From positions 2,852,001 to 2,916,000 of the forward strand of contig NZ_CP027860.1 of the NCBI RefSeq assembly GCF_003015185.1: a DNA stretch of 64,000 nt, in the 5' to 3' direction. Both the position numbers and the translations under genes were made by a program. Shown in pieces: positions 27,528 to 37,117 of this stretch. Position 1 is the first letter of the stretch; every line of letters starts with the position of its first letter. The notes below the pieces were generated by a model. The model had not been told where the DNA came from, did not search any database, and worked only from the letters and a program-made list of their open reading frames with translations. Source of the DNA: Ahniella affigens (GTDB lineage Bacteria; Pseudomonadota; Gammaproteobacteria; Xanthomonadales; Ahniellaceae).

Positions 27528-29021
27528 TCAGCCTTCCTGCGGAATCGTCAGCCAGCGCCGAATGCTCTCTGCGGCGTCGCGGCCGTCTTGCACCGCCGTG
27601 ACCACGAGATCGGCGCCGCGAACCGTATCCCCGCCCGCGAAGACTTTCGCAACGCTGGTCTGGTATGCCAATCGGGCCGAACGCGGTTGCCGCCGGCCCG
27701 CATCGCTGCGCCGAACCTGCACGCGCTGCTCGGCATCCAGATCATCAGCGGCGAGTACCGACCGCAACCACGCTGGTTGCTCGGCGCGAAAGCCAAACGC
27801 CTGAATGACGAGGTCGGCAGCAATTTCGCGCTCGCTGCCGGGAATCGTCTGGACCCCACCGCTGCGCGATCCGGCACTGATTTCGGTTTCTGCCATCTGC
27901 ACGGCGCGTACGGGACTGTCGTCCTCTGGCCCATGCCCCAAAATCGCAAGCGGTTGTCGGTTGAACAGGAACTGCACGCCTTCGTCCTTGGCGTTCTTGA
28001 CTTCCCGGCGACTGCCCGGCATCGACGCCTCATCGCGCCGGTACACGCAGGTGACCTGCGACGCCCCGAGCCGAACCGCGGTGCGCACACAATCCATGCC
28101 GGTATCGCCGCCACCAAGCACCACGACTCGCTTGCCCGCCAGATCGAGCGTGGGCGCGCCATGCGACCAGCCTGCAATCACTGCTTCATGGGCAGATTCG
28201 GAACCCAGGACCCGTCGGCCATTGCTGACCAGAAACGGCAACGCGGGCACCACGCCCGGTCGATCCTGGCCAGACAGCCGGCCGTTTACATAGCGATACG
28301 CGCCATTGCCGATGAACACCGCGTCGAAGTCGTTCAACAACGTCTCGAAGCTTTGGTCGCGGCCAATTTCGACGCCCAGGTGAAACTGCACGCCCATGCC
28401 TTCAAGCAACATGCGGCGTGTCGCAATCACTTCTTTTTCGAGCTTGAACGGCGGAATGCCAAACGTCAGCAGACCACCAATTTCTTCGTAGCGATCGAAG
28501 ACATGCGCCGCGATGCCGGCACGCGCCAAACGGTCAGCACAGGCAAGCCCGGCTGGCCCGGCGCCGATGATGGCGACCTTGAAACGCGTCGGTCGCACCC
28601 GGCTCAGATCCGGGCGCCAGCCCGCCTTCACGGCAGTATCGACGATGTATTTCTCTACGGAGCCGATCGTCACCGCCTCAAAGCCCACGTTGATCGTGCA
28701 AGCGCCCTCGCACAAGCGATCCTGCGGGCACACGCGACCACAGATTTCCGGCAACGGGTTCGTTTCGTGGGCCAGATCACACGCCTCAAACAGCCGCCCT
28801 TCGCGTACGAGCGCCAACCAGTTTGGAATGTCGTTGTGGACCGGACACTTGGCCGAGCAATACGGATTTCCACAGTCCAGGCAGCGTGCACTCTGCTCGG
28901 TCGCGCCGGCGGCATCAAAGCTGCCGTAGATTTCGGACCACCCGAGCACACGCACTGCCACCGCAAGCTCGCGTGGCTGCTTCCTTGGCACATCCATGAA
29001 CTGAAACGGCGTGATCTTCAT
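27528..29021 (-). CDS. gltD: Glutamate synthase (NADPH) small subunit
   Basis: 497 residues. It supplies electrons from NADPH through FAD to the large subunit. N-terminal Cys clusters for [4Fe-4S] centres (CLDCGNPYCSAKCPVHNDIPNW and CGRVCPQDRLCEGAC) are followed by the FAD motif IIGAGPAGLACADRLA, the NADPH motif VVVLGGGDTGMDCVRTA and the C-terminal VFAGGDTVRGADLVVTA. Its ATG overlaps the stop of gltB by four bases. Confidence 0.98.
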   Translation of the reverse strand: MKITPFQFMDVPRKQPRELAVAVRVLGWSEIYGSFDAAGATEQSARCLDCGNPYCSAKCPVHNDIPNWLALVREGRLFEACDLAHETNPLPEICGRVCPQDRLCEGACTINVGFEAVTIGSVEKYIVDTAVKAGWRPDLSRVRPTRFKVAIIGAGPAGLACADRLARAGIAAHVFDRYEEIGGLLTFGIPPFKLEKEVIATRRMLLEGMGVQFHLGVEIGRDQSFETLLNDFDAVFIGNGAYRYVNGRLSGQDRPGVVPALPFLVSNGRRVLGSESAHEAVIAGWSHGAPTLDLAGKRVVVLGGGDTGMDCVRTAVRLGASQVTCVYRRDEASMPGSRREVKNAKDEGVQFLFNRQPLAILGHGPEDDSPVRAVQMAETEISAGSRSGGVQTIPGSEREIAADLVIQAFGFRAEQPAWLRSVLAADDLDAEQRVQVRRSDAGRRQPRSARLAYQTSVAKVFAGGDTVRGADLVVTAVQDGRDAAESIRRWLTIPQEG

Positions 29022-32000
29022 GCGGCCCTCTTCAAGCTGTCGATCAGCGATTCGAGGCTCGCTGCCTTGGGTTTGACCAGCCAGAACTTGCCTACGAAGT
29101 CACGATACTCCGTCAACAGCGTTCGACCCCAACTGCTCTCAGTCTCGAACACATGTCGCGTGACCAGGCGCTTGAGGTGCTGCAGATGATGTTCCATGCC
29201 CTCAGGCGACAGGCGCAAGATGTCGATGAGTTCATGGTTGTAGCGATCGACAAAGTTGCGATCGAGGTCGAGCACATAGGCGAGACCACCAGTGAAGCCA
29301 GCGCCAAAGTTCATGCCCGTCGAGCCGAGCACCACGACGACGCCACCGGTCATGTACTCGCAGCAATGATCGCCTGCCCCTTCGATGACGGCGGTCGCAC
29401 CCGAATTTCGAACTGCGAAGCGCTCACCGGCCCGACCGGCGGCATAGAGCTCGCCACCCGTTGCACCATAGAGGCAGGTATTGCCCATGATGGGCGTGTC
29501 CTTCGGTACATAACGGGCCGACTGCGGCGGCCGCAGCACAATCTTGCCATCACTCATGCCTTTGCCAACATAGTCGTTGGCATCGCCTTCCAGATACAGA
29601 TTCAAACCACCTGCATTGAACGCGCCGAAGCTCTGCCCGGCATGGCCGTGCAAGCGCAGATAAAGCGGCTTGTCCTGCATGCCGTGATTGCCATGATGGC
29701 GCGCAATCAAGCCAGAGATCCCGGCCCCGATCGAGCGATCGCGATTACTGATCTCAAAGGCGAATTCGCCGCCTGACTTGTTAACGATCGCCGGCCGAAG
29801 CTCGGCCAGCATGCGCTTCGCAAGCAAAGCGGGATCGCGCGGTGGATTGCGGGTGTCGGCCGCGCAATGCATGCTGTCCGTGACCAGCGCATCGTTCGCC
29901 AGTAGCGGGCGCAAGTCGAGCCCATGTTGTTTCGCAGTATCGCCCTCCAACACTCGCAGCAAGTCGGTACGCCCGATGATCTCCTCCAGCGAGCGCGCCC
30001 CCAGTTTGGCGAGCCAATGCCGGGTCTCTTCGGCGACGAACTGGAAGTAGTTCATGACGCGCTCGGGCAAGCCCGTGAAGTGCTGCTCGCGCAAGCGCTC
30101 ATCCTGCGTGGCAACACCGGTCGCGCAATTGTTCAAGTGACAGATGCGGAGATATTTGCACCCCAGCGCGATCATCGGCACCGTACCGAAACCGAAACTG
30201 TCGGCGCCGAGCAGTGCGGCCTTGACGACATCGAGGCCGGTCTTCAGGCCACCATCAATCTGCAGCCGGACTTTGCTGCGCAAGCCGTTCTGCCGGAGTG
30301 TCTGCCGCGCTTCCGCAAGACCCATTTCCCAGGGCGTGCCCGCGTATTTGATGGATGAGATCGGGCTTGCGCCGGTGCCACCGTCATAGCCCGAGATCGT
30401 CACCAAATCCGCGTACGCCTTGGCCACGCCCGCGACGACCGTGCCGATACCGGCATGTGCCACCAGCTTGACCGACACAAGCGCCTCGGGGTTAATCTGC
30501 TTCAAGTCGAAAATGAGCTGCGCCAAGTCTTCGATCGAATAGATATCGTGATGGGGCGGCGGCGAAATCAATCCGATACCCGGCCGCGCATAGCGCAACC
30601 GTGCAATCAGATCGTTGACCTTGTGACCAGGCAGCTGCCCACCCTCGCCCGGCTTCGCACCTTGCGCCACTTTGATCTGCAGCACTTCGGCATTGATCAG
30701 ATACTCGGGCGTCACGCCGAATCGGCCGGACGCCACCTGCTTGATCTTCGACGACTTCTCGGTGCCATAGCGCGCCGGGTCTTCGCCGCCTTCGCCGGAA
30801 TTCGAGCGTCCGCCCAGCCGGTTCATCGCAATGGCGAGCGCCTCGTGCGCCTCGGGCGACAGGGCACCGAGCGACATGCCCGCCGAGTCGAATCGTTTCA
30901 GCAGCAGTTCGACCGGCTCGACCTCGCTTAACGGAATCGGCTCAGCCAGAACCTTCAACTCCAAGAGATCCCGCAACGTCGATGGCGGCCGTTCGTTGAC
31001 CGCATCGGCAAAGCGCTGATAGTCGCTAAAGTCGCCGGTCATCACGGCGCGCTGCAGGTTCTGCACCACTTCCGGGTTGAACATGTGGTACTCGCCGCCG
31101 TGGCGGTACTTCAGCAGACTGCCGGCTTCGAGTCCCTCGGCGGGGTCGAGCGCCAGTTGCAGCAAGTCGAGTGCCTCCTGCTCCAGTTCCTTGAAGCCGG
31201 CGCCGCCGACCCGACTGGGCGTGTGCGCAAAACACAGATCGACGACGTCGCGCTTCAACCCGATGATCTCGAACAGGCGCGCCCCTCGATACGAACCGAT
31301 GGTCGAAATTCCCATCTTCGAGATGATCTTCAGCAATCCCTTTTTGATGCCACGCCGGAAACTGCGGCCCAACTCTGTCGCTTCGCCACTCCGCTTCGGC
31401 TTCAACACCTTCTCAGCACCAAGCGACAGCAAGGTCTGGTAAGCCAGATACGGGTACACCGCAGTGGCGCCATAGCCAATCAGGCACGCAAAATGATGCG
31501 GGTCGCGCGCCGTGCCCGTCTCGATGATCAGGTTGCATTCGCAGCGCAGTCCAGCCTTGACCAGGTGCTCATGCACCGCACCCGTCGCCAACAGCGCGTG
31601 CATCGGCAACAAGCCGGCTTCCGGATCGAGGTCTGACAGGATCACGATGACGGTCCCAGCCCGCACCGATTCCTCGACGCGCGCGCACAGGACTTCGAGC
31701 GCCGCTTTCAAGCCAAGCTCGGGCGCCGCGTACAATCGAAATCGTTCGTGCGCGTTGACGAACTCGTCCATCGCGAGGATCTGCCGGAGCTTCCGCTGCG
31801 ACAACACCGGCGAGTTCAGCATGATCTGGCGCGCGTTCTCGGGCGCCATCTCAAACACGTTGCCCTCGCGACCAATCTGCGTCACGAGACTCATGACACA
31901 TTGCTCGCGCAGCGGGTCGATTGGCGGATTGGTGACCTGGGCAAACGCCTGGCGGAAATAGTCATACAGCGACCGCGGCAATTCGGACAGCACCGCCAAC

Positions 32001-33517
32001 GGCGTGTCGTCGCCCATCGAGCCAACGGCCTCCTGCTCGGTTTCCGCCAAGACGCGGAGCACGTCCTCCCGTTCTTCGCGCGTCAGTTGGAACAACTTTT
32101 GATGCCGGAGCAAACGCTCGGAGGTGAACGGTTCGGCCGCCAAGGCCGGGTCGATCAGATCCGACGTGAGGTAGCGGCTGCCTTGCTTCAGCCAACGCTT
32201 GAACGGCGCCCGGGCGCGATTGATCGCATCGATCGCGCTACTGTCGAGCAGTTCGCCACTGTAAAGGTCGGCCGCGACCATTTCGCCCGGGCCGAGCTTA
32301 CCCTTCTTGACGATCGACGCTGCCGGCACATCGAATACACCCGACTCAGAGGCCACCATCAGGTGACGGTCTTCCGTCAACAACCAGCGCGCTGGCCGCA
32401 AGCCGTTGCGATCAACGGTACAGGCGGCATAGCGCCCATCACACAGCACGATCGCCGCCGGGCCATCCCACGGATCGACCGACAGCGAGTGGTAATCGTA
32501 GAACGCTGCCAAGTCCGGATCAGTCGCTTCCAGCGCTCCGGTGGCGGGCGGAATCAATACACGCATCGCGTGAATCAGTTCCATGCCACCAATGAGCAGC
32601 ACTTCCAACATGTTGTCCAGACTCATCGAGTCGGAGCCATCGAGCGACACGAGCGGCTTCAGTTCGCGGAGATCGATCGCTGGCGTCCGCCATTTGGAAC
32701 TCCGCGCCTCGGCCCAGTGCCGATTCCCTTCGATCGTGTTGATTTCGCCATTGTGCGCCAGATACCGGAAGGGCTGCGCGAGCGGCCAGCGCGGCGCGGT
32801 GTTGGTCGAGAATCGCTGGTGGAACGTGATGAAGCTCGCGGCCATCAGCGGGTGCCGAAGGTCGGGATAGAACACCGGCAAGTTGGCCGGCAGCACCATC
32901 GCCTTGTAGCCCAGACTCTGCGCGGACAACGACACGACGTAGAAGTCTTTGTCGGCTGCAAGCGCGATCTCGGTTCGTCGCCGGGCCAGGAACAGGGCGC
33001 GCTGAAAGCTCGTCTGGTCCATCGCCACCGTCGGTTGCACGAAGACCTGCTGCATGTCGGGCAATGACGCGCGTGCCGCATCGCCCAAAGGACTCAGATC
33101 GATTGGCAAATCGCGCCAGCCGATCAGACGCACCTCGACGCGCTCGCACTCCCGCTTCAGGCGCTCGCGGGCGACAGCGGCGCGCTCGGGATCCCGACTC
33201 AAAAAGACATTGCCGGCGGCAAAGATGGGTCCGAGTCGGAGCCCAACTTCAGCCGCCATATGACGAAGGAATTTTTCAGGCTTGGACAACAACACGCCAC
33301 AGCCGTCGCCGCTCTTGCCATCGGCGCCGACAGCGCCGCGATGCGCCATGCGCTCGAGCGCCGTGAGGCCGGCATCAATCAGGCTGCGTTTCGGCTCATG
33401 GTCGAGCGATGCGATCAGGCCAAAGCCACACGCATCATGCTCAAATCGCGACTCGTAAAGACCCAGGCTCGCGGGTCGCTGCTCGCCACCTTCAGGGTTG
33501 TCTGATCCATCCGCCAT
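29018..33517 (-). CDS. gltB: Glutamate synthase (NADPH) large subunit
   Basis: 1499 residues. It transfers the amide of glutamine to 2-oxoglutarate, making two glutamates. The class II glutaminase domain begins at Cys31 after a short propeptide (HDACGFGLIASLDHEPKRS). The synthase domain holds the FMN site (VSISGYDGGTGASPISSIKYAG-type segment) and the [3Fe-4S] cysteines (GCKYLRICHLNNCATG). The C-terminal GXGXG beta-helix domain follows (GATGGELYAAGRAGERFAVRNSGA). The start has a strong GGGAGGA ribosome-binding site. It forms a two-gene operon with gltD; the glnD gene in the same window links to the same nitrogen-assimilation network. Confidence 0.98.
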   Translation of the reverse strand: MADGSDNPEGGEQRPASLGLYESRFEHDACGFGLIASLDHEPKRSLIDAGLTALERMAHRGAVGADGKSGDGCGVLLSKPEKFLRHMAAEVGLRLGPIFAAGNVFLSRDPERAAVARERLKRECERVEVRLIGWRDLPIDLSPLGDAARASLPDMQQVFVQPTVAMDQTSFQRALFLARRRTEIALAADKDFYVVSLSAQSLGYKAMVLPANLPVFYPDLRHPLMAASFITFHQRFSTNTAPRWPLAQPFRYLAHNGEINTIEGNRHWAEARSSKWRTPAIDLRELKPLVSLDGSDSMSLDNMLEVLLIGGMELIHAMRVLIPPATGALEATDPDLAAFYDYHSLSVDPWDGPAAIVLCDGRYAACTVDRNGLRPARWLLTEDRHLMVASESGVFDVPAASIVKKGKLGPGEMVAADLYSGELLDSSAIDAINRARAPFKRWLKQGSRYLTSDLIDPALAAEPFTSERLLRHQKLFQLTREEREDVLRVLAETEQEAVGSMGDDTPLAVLSELPRSLYDYFRQAFAQVTNPPIDPLREQCVMSLVTQIGREGNVFEMAPENARQIMLNSPVLSQRKLRQILAMDEFVNAHERFRLYAAPELGLKAALEVLCARVEESVRAGTVIVILSDLDPEAGLLPMHALLATGAVHEHLVKAGLRCECNLIIETGTARDPHHFACLIGYGATAVYPYLAYQTLLSLGAEKVLKPKRSGEATELGRSFRRGIKKGLLKIISKMGISTIGSYRGARLFEIIGLKRDVVDLCFAHTPSRVGGAGFKELEQEALDLLQLALDPAEGLEAGSLLKYRHGGEYHMFNPEVVQNLQRAVMTGDFSDYQRFADAVNERPPSTLRDLLELKVLAEPIPLSEVEPVELLLKRFDSAGMSLGALSPEAHEALAIAMNRLGGRSNSGEGGEDPARYGTEKSSKIKQVASGRFGVTPEYLINAEVLQIKVAQGAKPGEGGQLPGHKVNDLIARLRYARPGIGLISPPPHHDIYSIEDLAQLIFDLKQINPEALVSVKLVAHAGIGTVVAGVAKAYADLVTISGYDGGTGASPISSIKYAGTPWEMGLAEARQTLRQNGLRSKVRLQIDGGLKTGLDVVKAALLGADSFGFGTVPMIALGCKYLRICHLNNCATGVATQDERLREQHFTGLPERVMNYFQFVAEETRHWLAKLGARSLEEIIGRTDLLRVLEGDTAKQHGLDLRPLLANDALVTDSMHCAADTRNPPRDPALLAKRMLAELRPAIVNKSGGEFAFEISNRDRSIGAGISGLIARHHGNHGMQDKPLYLRLHGHAGQSFGAFNAGGLNLYLEGDANDYVGKGMSDGKIVLRPPQSARYVPKDTPIMGNTCLYGATGGELYAAGRAGERFAVRNSGATAVIEGAGDHCCEYMTGGVVVVLGSTGMNFGAGFTGGLAYVLDLDRNFVDRYNHELIDILRLSPEGMEHHLQHLKRLVTRHVFETESSWGRTLLTEYRDFVGKFWLVKPKAASLESLIDSLKRAA

Positions 33518-33754
33518 GCCGCACGTCCTCCCGATCGTTCTGGATTCGAGGCGTCATGGTTTGCCGATCGTTTGGTTCCAGACGCCGTTTCTGCACTCCT
33601 ACCAACATCCTGTAGGTGTGCGGCGTAGAGTCTTGGCTCTAGCGCCCGCGATTTCCAGAGAATGCAAACGTATGAGCCCGGAATGTCATGAGGCCGTCGG
33701 TTGGGGTATCGAGGCGCCTGGGCAGACACAGGGGTCTGCCCTGCGGGCTAGGTG

Positions 33755-34861
33755 TCAGTGCCCGGATTGCATCTGCGAATCCGGTGCGGGCACACACCCG
33801 AAATGGTTCACGAGATGCCCATCGACTTTGTCGGCACGCCGAATGAACTCGCCGACGCGTTCGATCAGGTGCTCACGATCGCGGGTGCTGAACACGTCGG
33901 TCGTATGAATCACGCAGTTCATGCGGACAATGGAGCCGTCGAGATCAAACGAGAACGGCGCGTGCTCTTCATCAAGCAGGTACCCGAACAACTCATCCAC
34001 GCCGCGCGTCGGGGTCTCTACCATCGGCGACGAAAAATTCAGATGTTCGCTGCAGCAACACCAGGCCTTGATGGGCGCGGTGCCCGCGTGACAGGACCAG
34101 TTCTGATGGCCGTGCCTCGCGATCACCGGATCGATGCCGGCGCGGGTCAAGGCGGTCTCGACGAAATGGGCCAGCGGGTCGGTTTCGACATCGGAGAAGT
34201 AGTCGGCGAAATGATGCTGGGTTTCCAGATTGCTGCCGCACTGCTGACAATAGCGCTGCGCCTTGGTGATCAGGACCTCGCAGACCGGGCACTGCACGCC
34301 AAACGGCACGGATTGCTCGCGGAACTCACCGATGAACTTGCGGACATCATTGACCGGAATCCCGAAGCCCACCGAATCGGCATCGAGTTTGCAGGTGGTG
34401 ACGGCGATGATGCGCCGCTCGTCATCCAGAATGGGTCCGCCCGAGTTGCCCGGATTGATTGCCGCATCCGTCTGCACGTAGTACTGATTGTCGAAGCGTT
34501 GATGCGGATGCGAAATCACGCCCTCGGTCACCGACAACGGCAGTCCAATCGGAAACCCGAGAATGTGCACAGACTGCTTGGGCTTCAACTTGCTGTCGTC
34601 ACCAAGCGCCAAAACCGTGCCGTCCAGCGGCTCGCTCAATTCGACAATGGCGAGGTCGCGATACGGATGCAGCCTTCGCACAGTCGCCCGAATGCGCGTG
34701 CGGTTCCGAAGCTCGATGGCGACATCGCGAAACGGCTGCACCACATGGCAGTTGGTCAGCAGATGGCGCTCGTCGATCAGCCAGCCGCTGCCCGTGCCGG
34801 TACCAGTGTAGACCTGATAGACGCCTAATGATTCGATCTTGTTTGGCATACGTCGGCTCAT
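33755..34861 (-). CDS. Cytoplasmic trypsin-like serine protease with zinc ribbon
   Basis: 368 residues without signal peptide. The N-terminal chymotrypsin-fold protease domain (about 10-180) has the full triad: His39 (LLTNCHVV), Asp69 (HPYRDLAIVEL) and Ser140 (INPGNSGGP). This resembles HtrA/DegP proteases, but no PDZ domain follows. A four-Cys zinc ribbon comes next (Cys191-x2-Cys194, Cys205-x2-Cys208), then a C-terminal domain of about 140 residues (PFSFDLDGSIVRMNCVIHTT...HLIERVGEFIRRAD) resembling YbjN/CesT-type chaperone folds (inference). It overlaps the upstream 390-residue gene by four bases and is the last gene of a three-gene cassette with a P-loop ATPase. Substrate unknown; an intracellular regulated protease in a conflict or quality-control system is a hypothesis. 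Confidence 0.88.
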   Translation of the reverse strand: MSRRMPNKIESLGVYQVYTGTGTGSGWLIDERHLLTNCHVVQPFRDVAIELRNRTRIRATVRRLHPYRDLAIVELSEPLDGTVLALGDDSKLKPKQSVHILGFPIGLPLSVTEGVISHPHQRFDNQYYVQTDAAINPGNSGGPILDDERRIIAVTTCKLDADSVGFGIPVNDVRKFIGEFREQSVPFGVQCPVCEVLITKAQRYCQQCGSNLETQHHFADYFSDVETDPLAHFVETALTRAGIDPVIARHGHQNWSCHAGTAPIKAWCCCSEHLNFSSPMVETPTRGVDELFGYLLDEEHAPFSFDLDGSIVRMNCVIHTTDVFSTRDREHLIERVGEFIRRADKVDGHLVNHFGCVPAPDSQMQSGH

Positions 34862-36030
34862 GGCATGGTCTCGGCGGGCTCTTCTTCGGACGGGGTCTGC
34901 ACACCGTGCTTGCCAAACTCGTTGGCCAATTGCTCGGCCTGCTTCAATAACGAATCAAGCACCTCGCGAATGGGCTTCTCGTGGGCGCTCGCCAGAAACT
35001 GCAGCAACGCCTGCTCCACTGGCTCTGGCCAGGAGAAGCTGCCCAGCAGGTAGCTCGCATAGGCCACCAGCTCCAATCCGGCTTCCAGCAGGCGGCCATT
35101 GGCGCGATGCTCGTGGATGGTCTGCATGCGCTCGCCAGCGCCATAGAGCGAGTGAATCGACGACGGCGACCCTTCACGCAGCGGATTGATCGCGTAGTCA
35201 CCATGGCCGAGGCTCGCCAGGAGTCTGGCCTCATCGACGGCCTGCATGCTGCGAATCAATTTGGCCATTGCCGAGTCGCGCTTGCTGACCGACTCATCCC
35301 GATCCGAAATCTCGTCGGCCTGCTCGTCCAGCGTAATGCGCAACGATCCGTGCAGCGGCAACACCACCCGGACCAGATGGCTCGCCAGCGAGCCCACGAA
35401 ATCCAACATGCGGACCGACCGTCGGCGCCGGACTTCGTTGTGCAAGATCTCCATGTCGCGCCAGTGTTGCTGCCAGAACTTCAACGCCGCCGCCGCCTCG
35501 TCGCTACTGAGTGCGCGCAGTGGCGCGGCGCCGGGACGGGCCACCTGAAACTCCTCAGCCAGCCACTGATCGTGCTGGCTGGCGTCGGCGGGCAGTTTGA
35601 GCAACACTTCCAAAAGCTTTAGCGGATGCAGGTCGGCCAGCGCTTCGCGGAACTCAAGGCGCAAAACCTTGGCCTTCAAACGCGGCTGCCAGACTTGGCC
35701 TGACCCCGCGAGACGCGACAGCGCAAACCGCAGCAGCGCCGTGGCGTTGGCGCCGTCTACCAGTTCCGCCAGGACAGTGGTGATCAAGAGGTCGTTGCCC
35801 TCGATCCGGACGTCGAACAGCGCACTGCCTTGGGCAAAACTGAACGGCAGCGCGAACGGCTTGTCCGCCAGCACCTCCGGCATCGCGTGGGTAAAGATCT
35901 CGGTGATCGCCGACGGATAGTCGCCTCGATCAAACAGTTCAATGGCAAAGTCGCGGCGCGCGTAGTCGCGGGCCGTTAGCGGACGGCGGTGGCGGATCGG
36001 TGGCGGGCAATAGAAAGCACTTAGGGACAT
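34858..36030 (-). CDS. Uncharacterised 390-residue protein of the protease cassette
   Basis: 390 residues, no signal peptide and no membrane segment. Residues about 55-150 (FSFAQGSALFDVRIEGNDLLITTVL...LRLEFREALADLHPLKLLEVLLKLPADAS) look like a YbjN/CesT-type alpha-beta chaperone fold, similar in layout to the C-terminal domain of the neighbouring protease (inference by eye). The middle is helical and basic (EILHNEVRRRRSVRMLDFVG) and contains RITLDEQADEISDRDESVSKRDSAMAKL. The C-terminal helices end in an acidic tail EEEPAETMP. It overlaps the protease gene by four bases and lies 74 bases after the P-loop gene, so all three are likely one transcript. I recognise no named family. Confidence 0.7.
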   Translation of the reverse strand: MSLSAFYCPPPIRHRRPLTARDYARRDFAIELFDRGDYPSAITEIFTHAMPEVLADKPFALPFSFAQGSALFDVRIEGNDLLITTVLAELVDGANATALLRFALSRLAGSGQVWQPRLKAKVLRLEFREALADLHPLKLLEVLLKLPADASQHDQWLAEEFQVARPGAAPLRALSSDEAAAALKFWQQHWRDMEILHNEVRRRRSVRMLDFVGSLASHLVRVVLPLHGSLRITLDEQADEISDRDESVSKRDSAMAKLIRSMQAVDEARLLASLGHGDYAINPLREGSPSSIHSLYGAGERMQTIHEHRANGRLLEAGLELVAYASYLLGSFSWPEPVEQALLQFLASAHEKPIREVLDSLLKQAEQLANEFGKHGVQTPSEEEPAETMP

Positions 36031-36104
36031 GGCAGCTTGTGGTGGCTGCAGGTTCGCTGCAACCCATTCTTGAGGTCAATCCAGCATTGTCGCAAATTAT
36101 GGGC

Positions 36105-36953
36105 TCAACTTCCGACGATCTCGTCAATACCAACGAGACTATTGAGCGCGCGCACGGTATCAGTCAGCGCCGGCGCGGTGGCCGCCGCAAACAGGCGATC
36201 ACGGTCGACGTACTCCATCCAGCCGAACACGCAATGGCGCAGGTGTTCCTCGGTCCGGACATTGGCCAGCGCGTCTTTCAGAATTTTCTCGAATTCACTG
36301 ACGGTAGGCGTGCTCCCGAGCACCTCGAACAACTGCCCGAACGCCACAAACAACTCGCGCGCATCCTGCCCCATTCGAAAGTCCTCGGGCCGATACGCAA
36401 AGGCTCCGGAACCCGCATCGGCCCAGATTCGGTAGCTGACCCGAGCCAGTGAGTGGTACAGCGGATCATTCGAGATCAGCACCAGCAAGAAGTTGCGCGA
36501 ATGCGCACGCACGCTGCCAAATGTGCCAACCCAAAGCTGCTTCTTGATGAACTCGAACAGGCGGACCTGATCGCGGAAATCCGCAGCCTGCAATTGGTCC
36601 AGGATCAGAATCGTGCGCTCGGCCTCGCTGAAGGCGCAGGCTTCGAGCACCGACTTCTCCAGCGCACTGAGATTCGGCTCGACCATCTGGCCGCCGTCCT
36701 CGTCGTCGAGCTGCGTGACGATCACAGTCGGCGCCACCGGCTCCGGCACCGAGAAGTCGTGGTAGACCACTCGCGGGTACGCCAGCGCCTGCGCCAGCGC
36801 ATTCGCAAATGCGGTCTTGCGCCGGCCAGAGTCACCGGCCACGTTCAGACAGCGCAGATGCGCGAGCTCGACCGCGAACAGGCTCTGCACCTGAAATTCG
36901 TAGTCGTCATTGGATTCGAATCCGGCTTCTGCCAGTTTGCGTCGAAGATTCAT
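36105..36953 (-). CDS. P-loop NTPase with degenerate Walker motifs
   Basis: 282 residues; the first gene of the three-gene cassette. A P-loop-like segment (NVAGDSGRRKTAFANALAQ) has Gly40-x4-Arg45-Lys46-Thr47, so the glycine normally before the Walker Lys is Arg. The Walker B-like strand RTILILDQLQAAD has Asp119 followed by Gln rather than Glu. A sensor-1-like LLVLISND and an arginine-containing YHSLARVSYRIW follow. C-terminal helices resemble an AAA+/STAND lid. The domain order fits an AAA-like switch, but the deviations suggest weak or absent hydrolysis (inference). Its promoter would lie in the 164-base gap shared with the divergent secreted-protein gene. Confidence 0.75.
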   Translation of the reverse strand: MNLRRKLAEAGFESNDDYEFQVQSLFAVELAHLRCLNVAGDSGRRKTAFANALAQALAYPRVVYHDFSVPEPVAPTVIVTQLDDEDGGQMVEPNLSALEKSVLEACAFSEAERTILILDQLQAADFRDQVRLFEFIKKQLWVGTFGSVRAHSRNFLLVLISNDPLYHSLARVSYRIWADAGSGAFAYRPEDFRMGQDARELFVAFGQLFEVLGSTPTVSEFEKILKDALANVRTEEHLRHCVFGWMEYVDRDRLFAAATAPALTDTVRALNSLVGIDEIVGS

Positions 36954-37117
36954 CTGCTGACGCTATCCAACGTAGGCCCGCCAACGCAAGCACTTGCCGC
37001 CATGGTGCAGGCCTTTGCCCCTGTGTTGCATTTCTCGCAAACGGCTGATTTTGCACTCTTTTTTGGTCCAGGCACTGCTTAGACTGGAGTCCAGACAAGA
37101 AACTCGGAAGCGCGCGC

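Noticed and set aside
27465-29189. Long plus-strand frame of 574 codons over gltD/gltB
   Set aside because: Antisense to gltD with intact FAD, NADPH and Fe-S motifs; no recognisable product.
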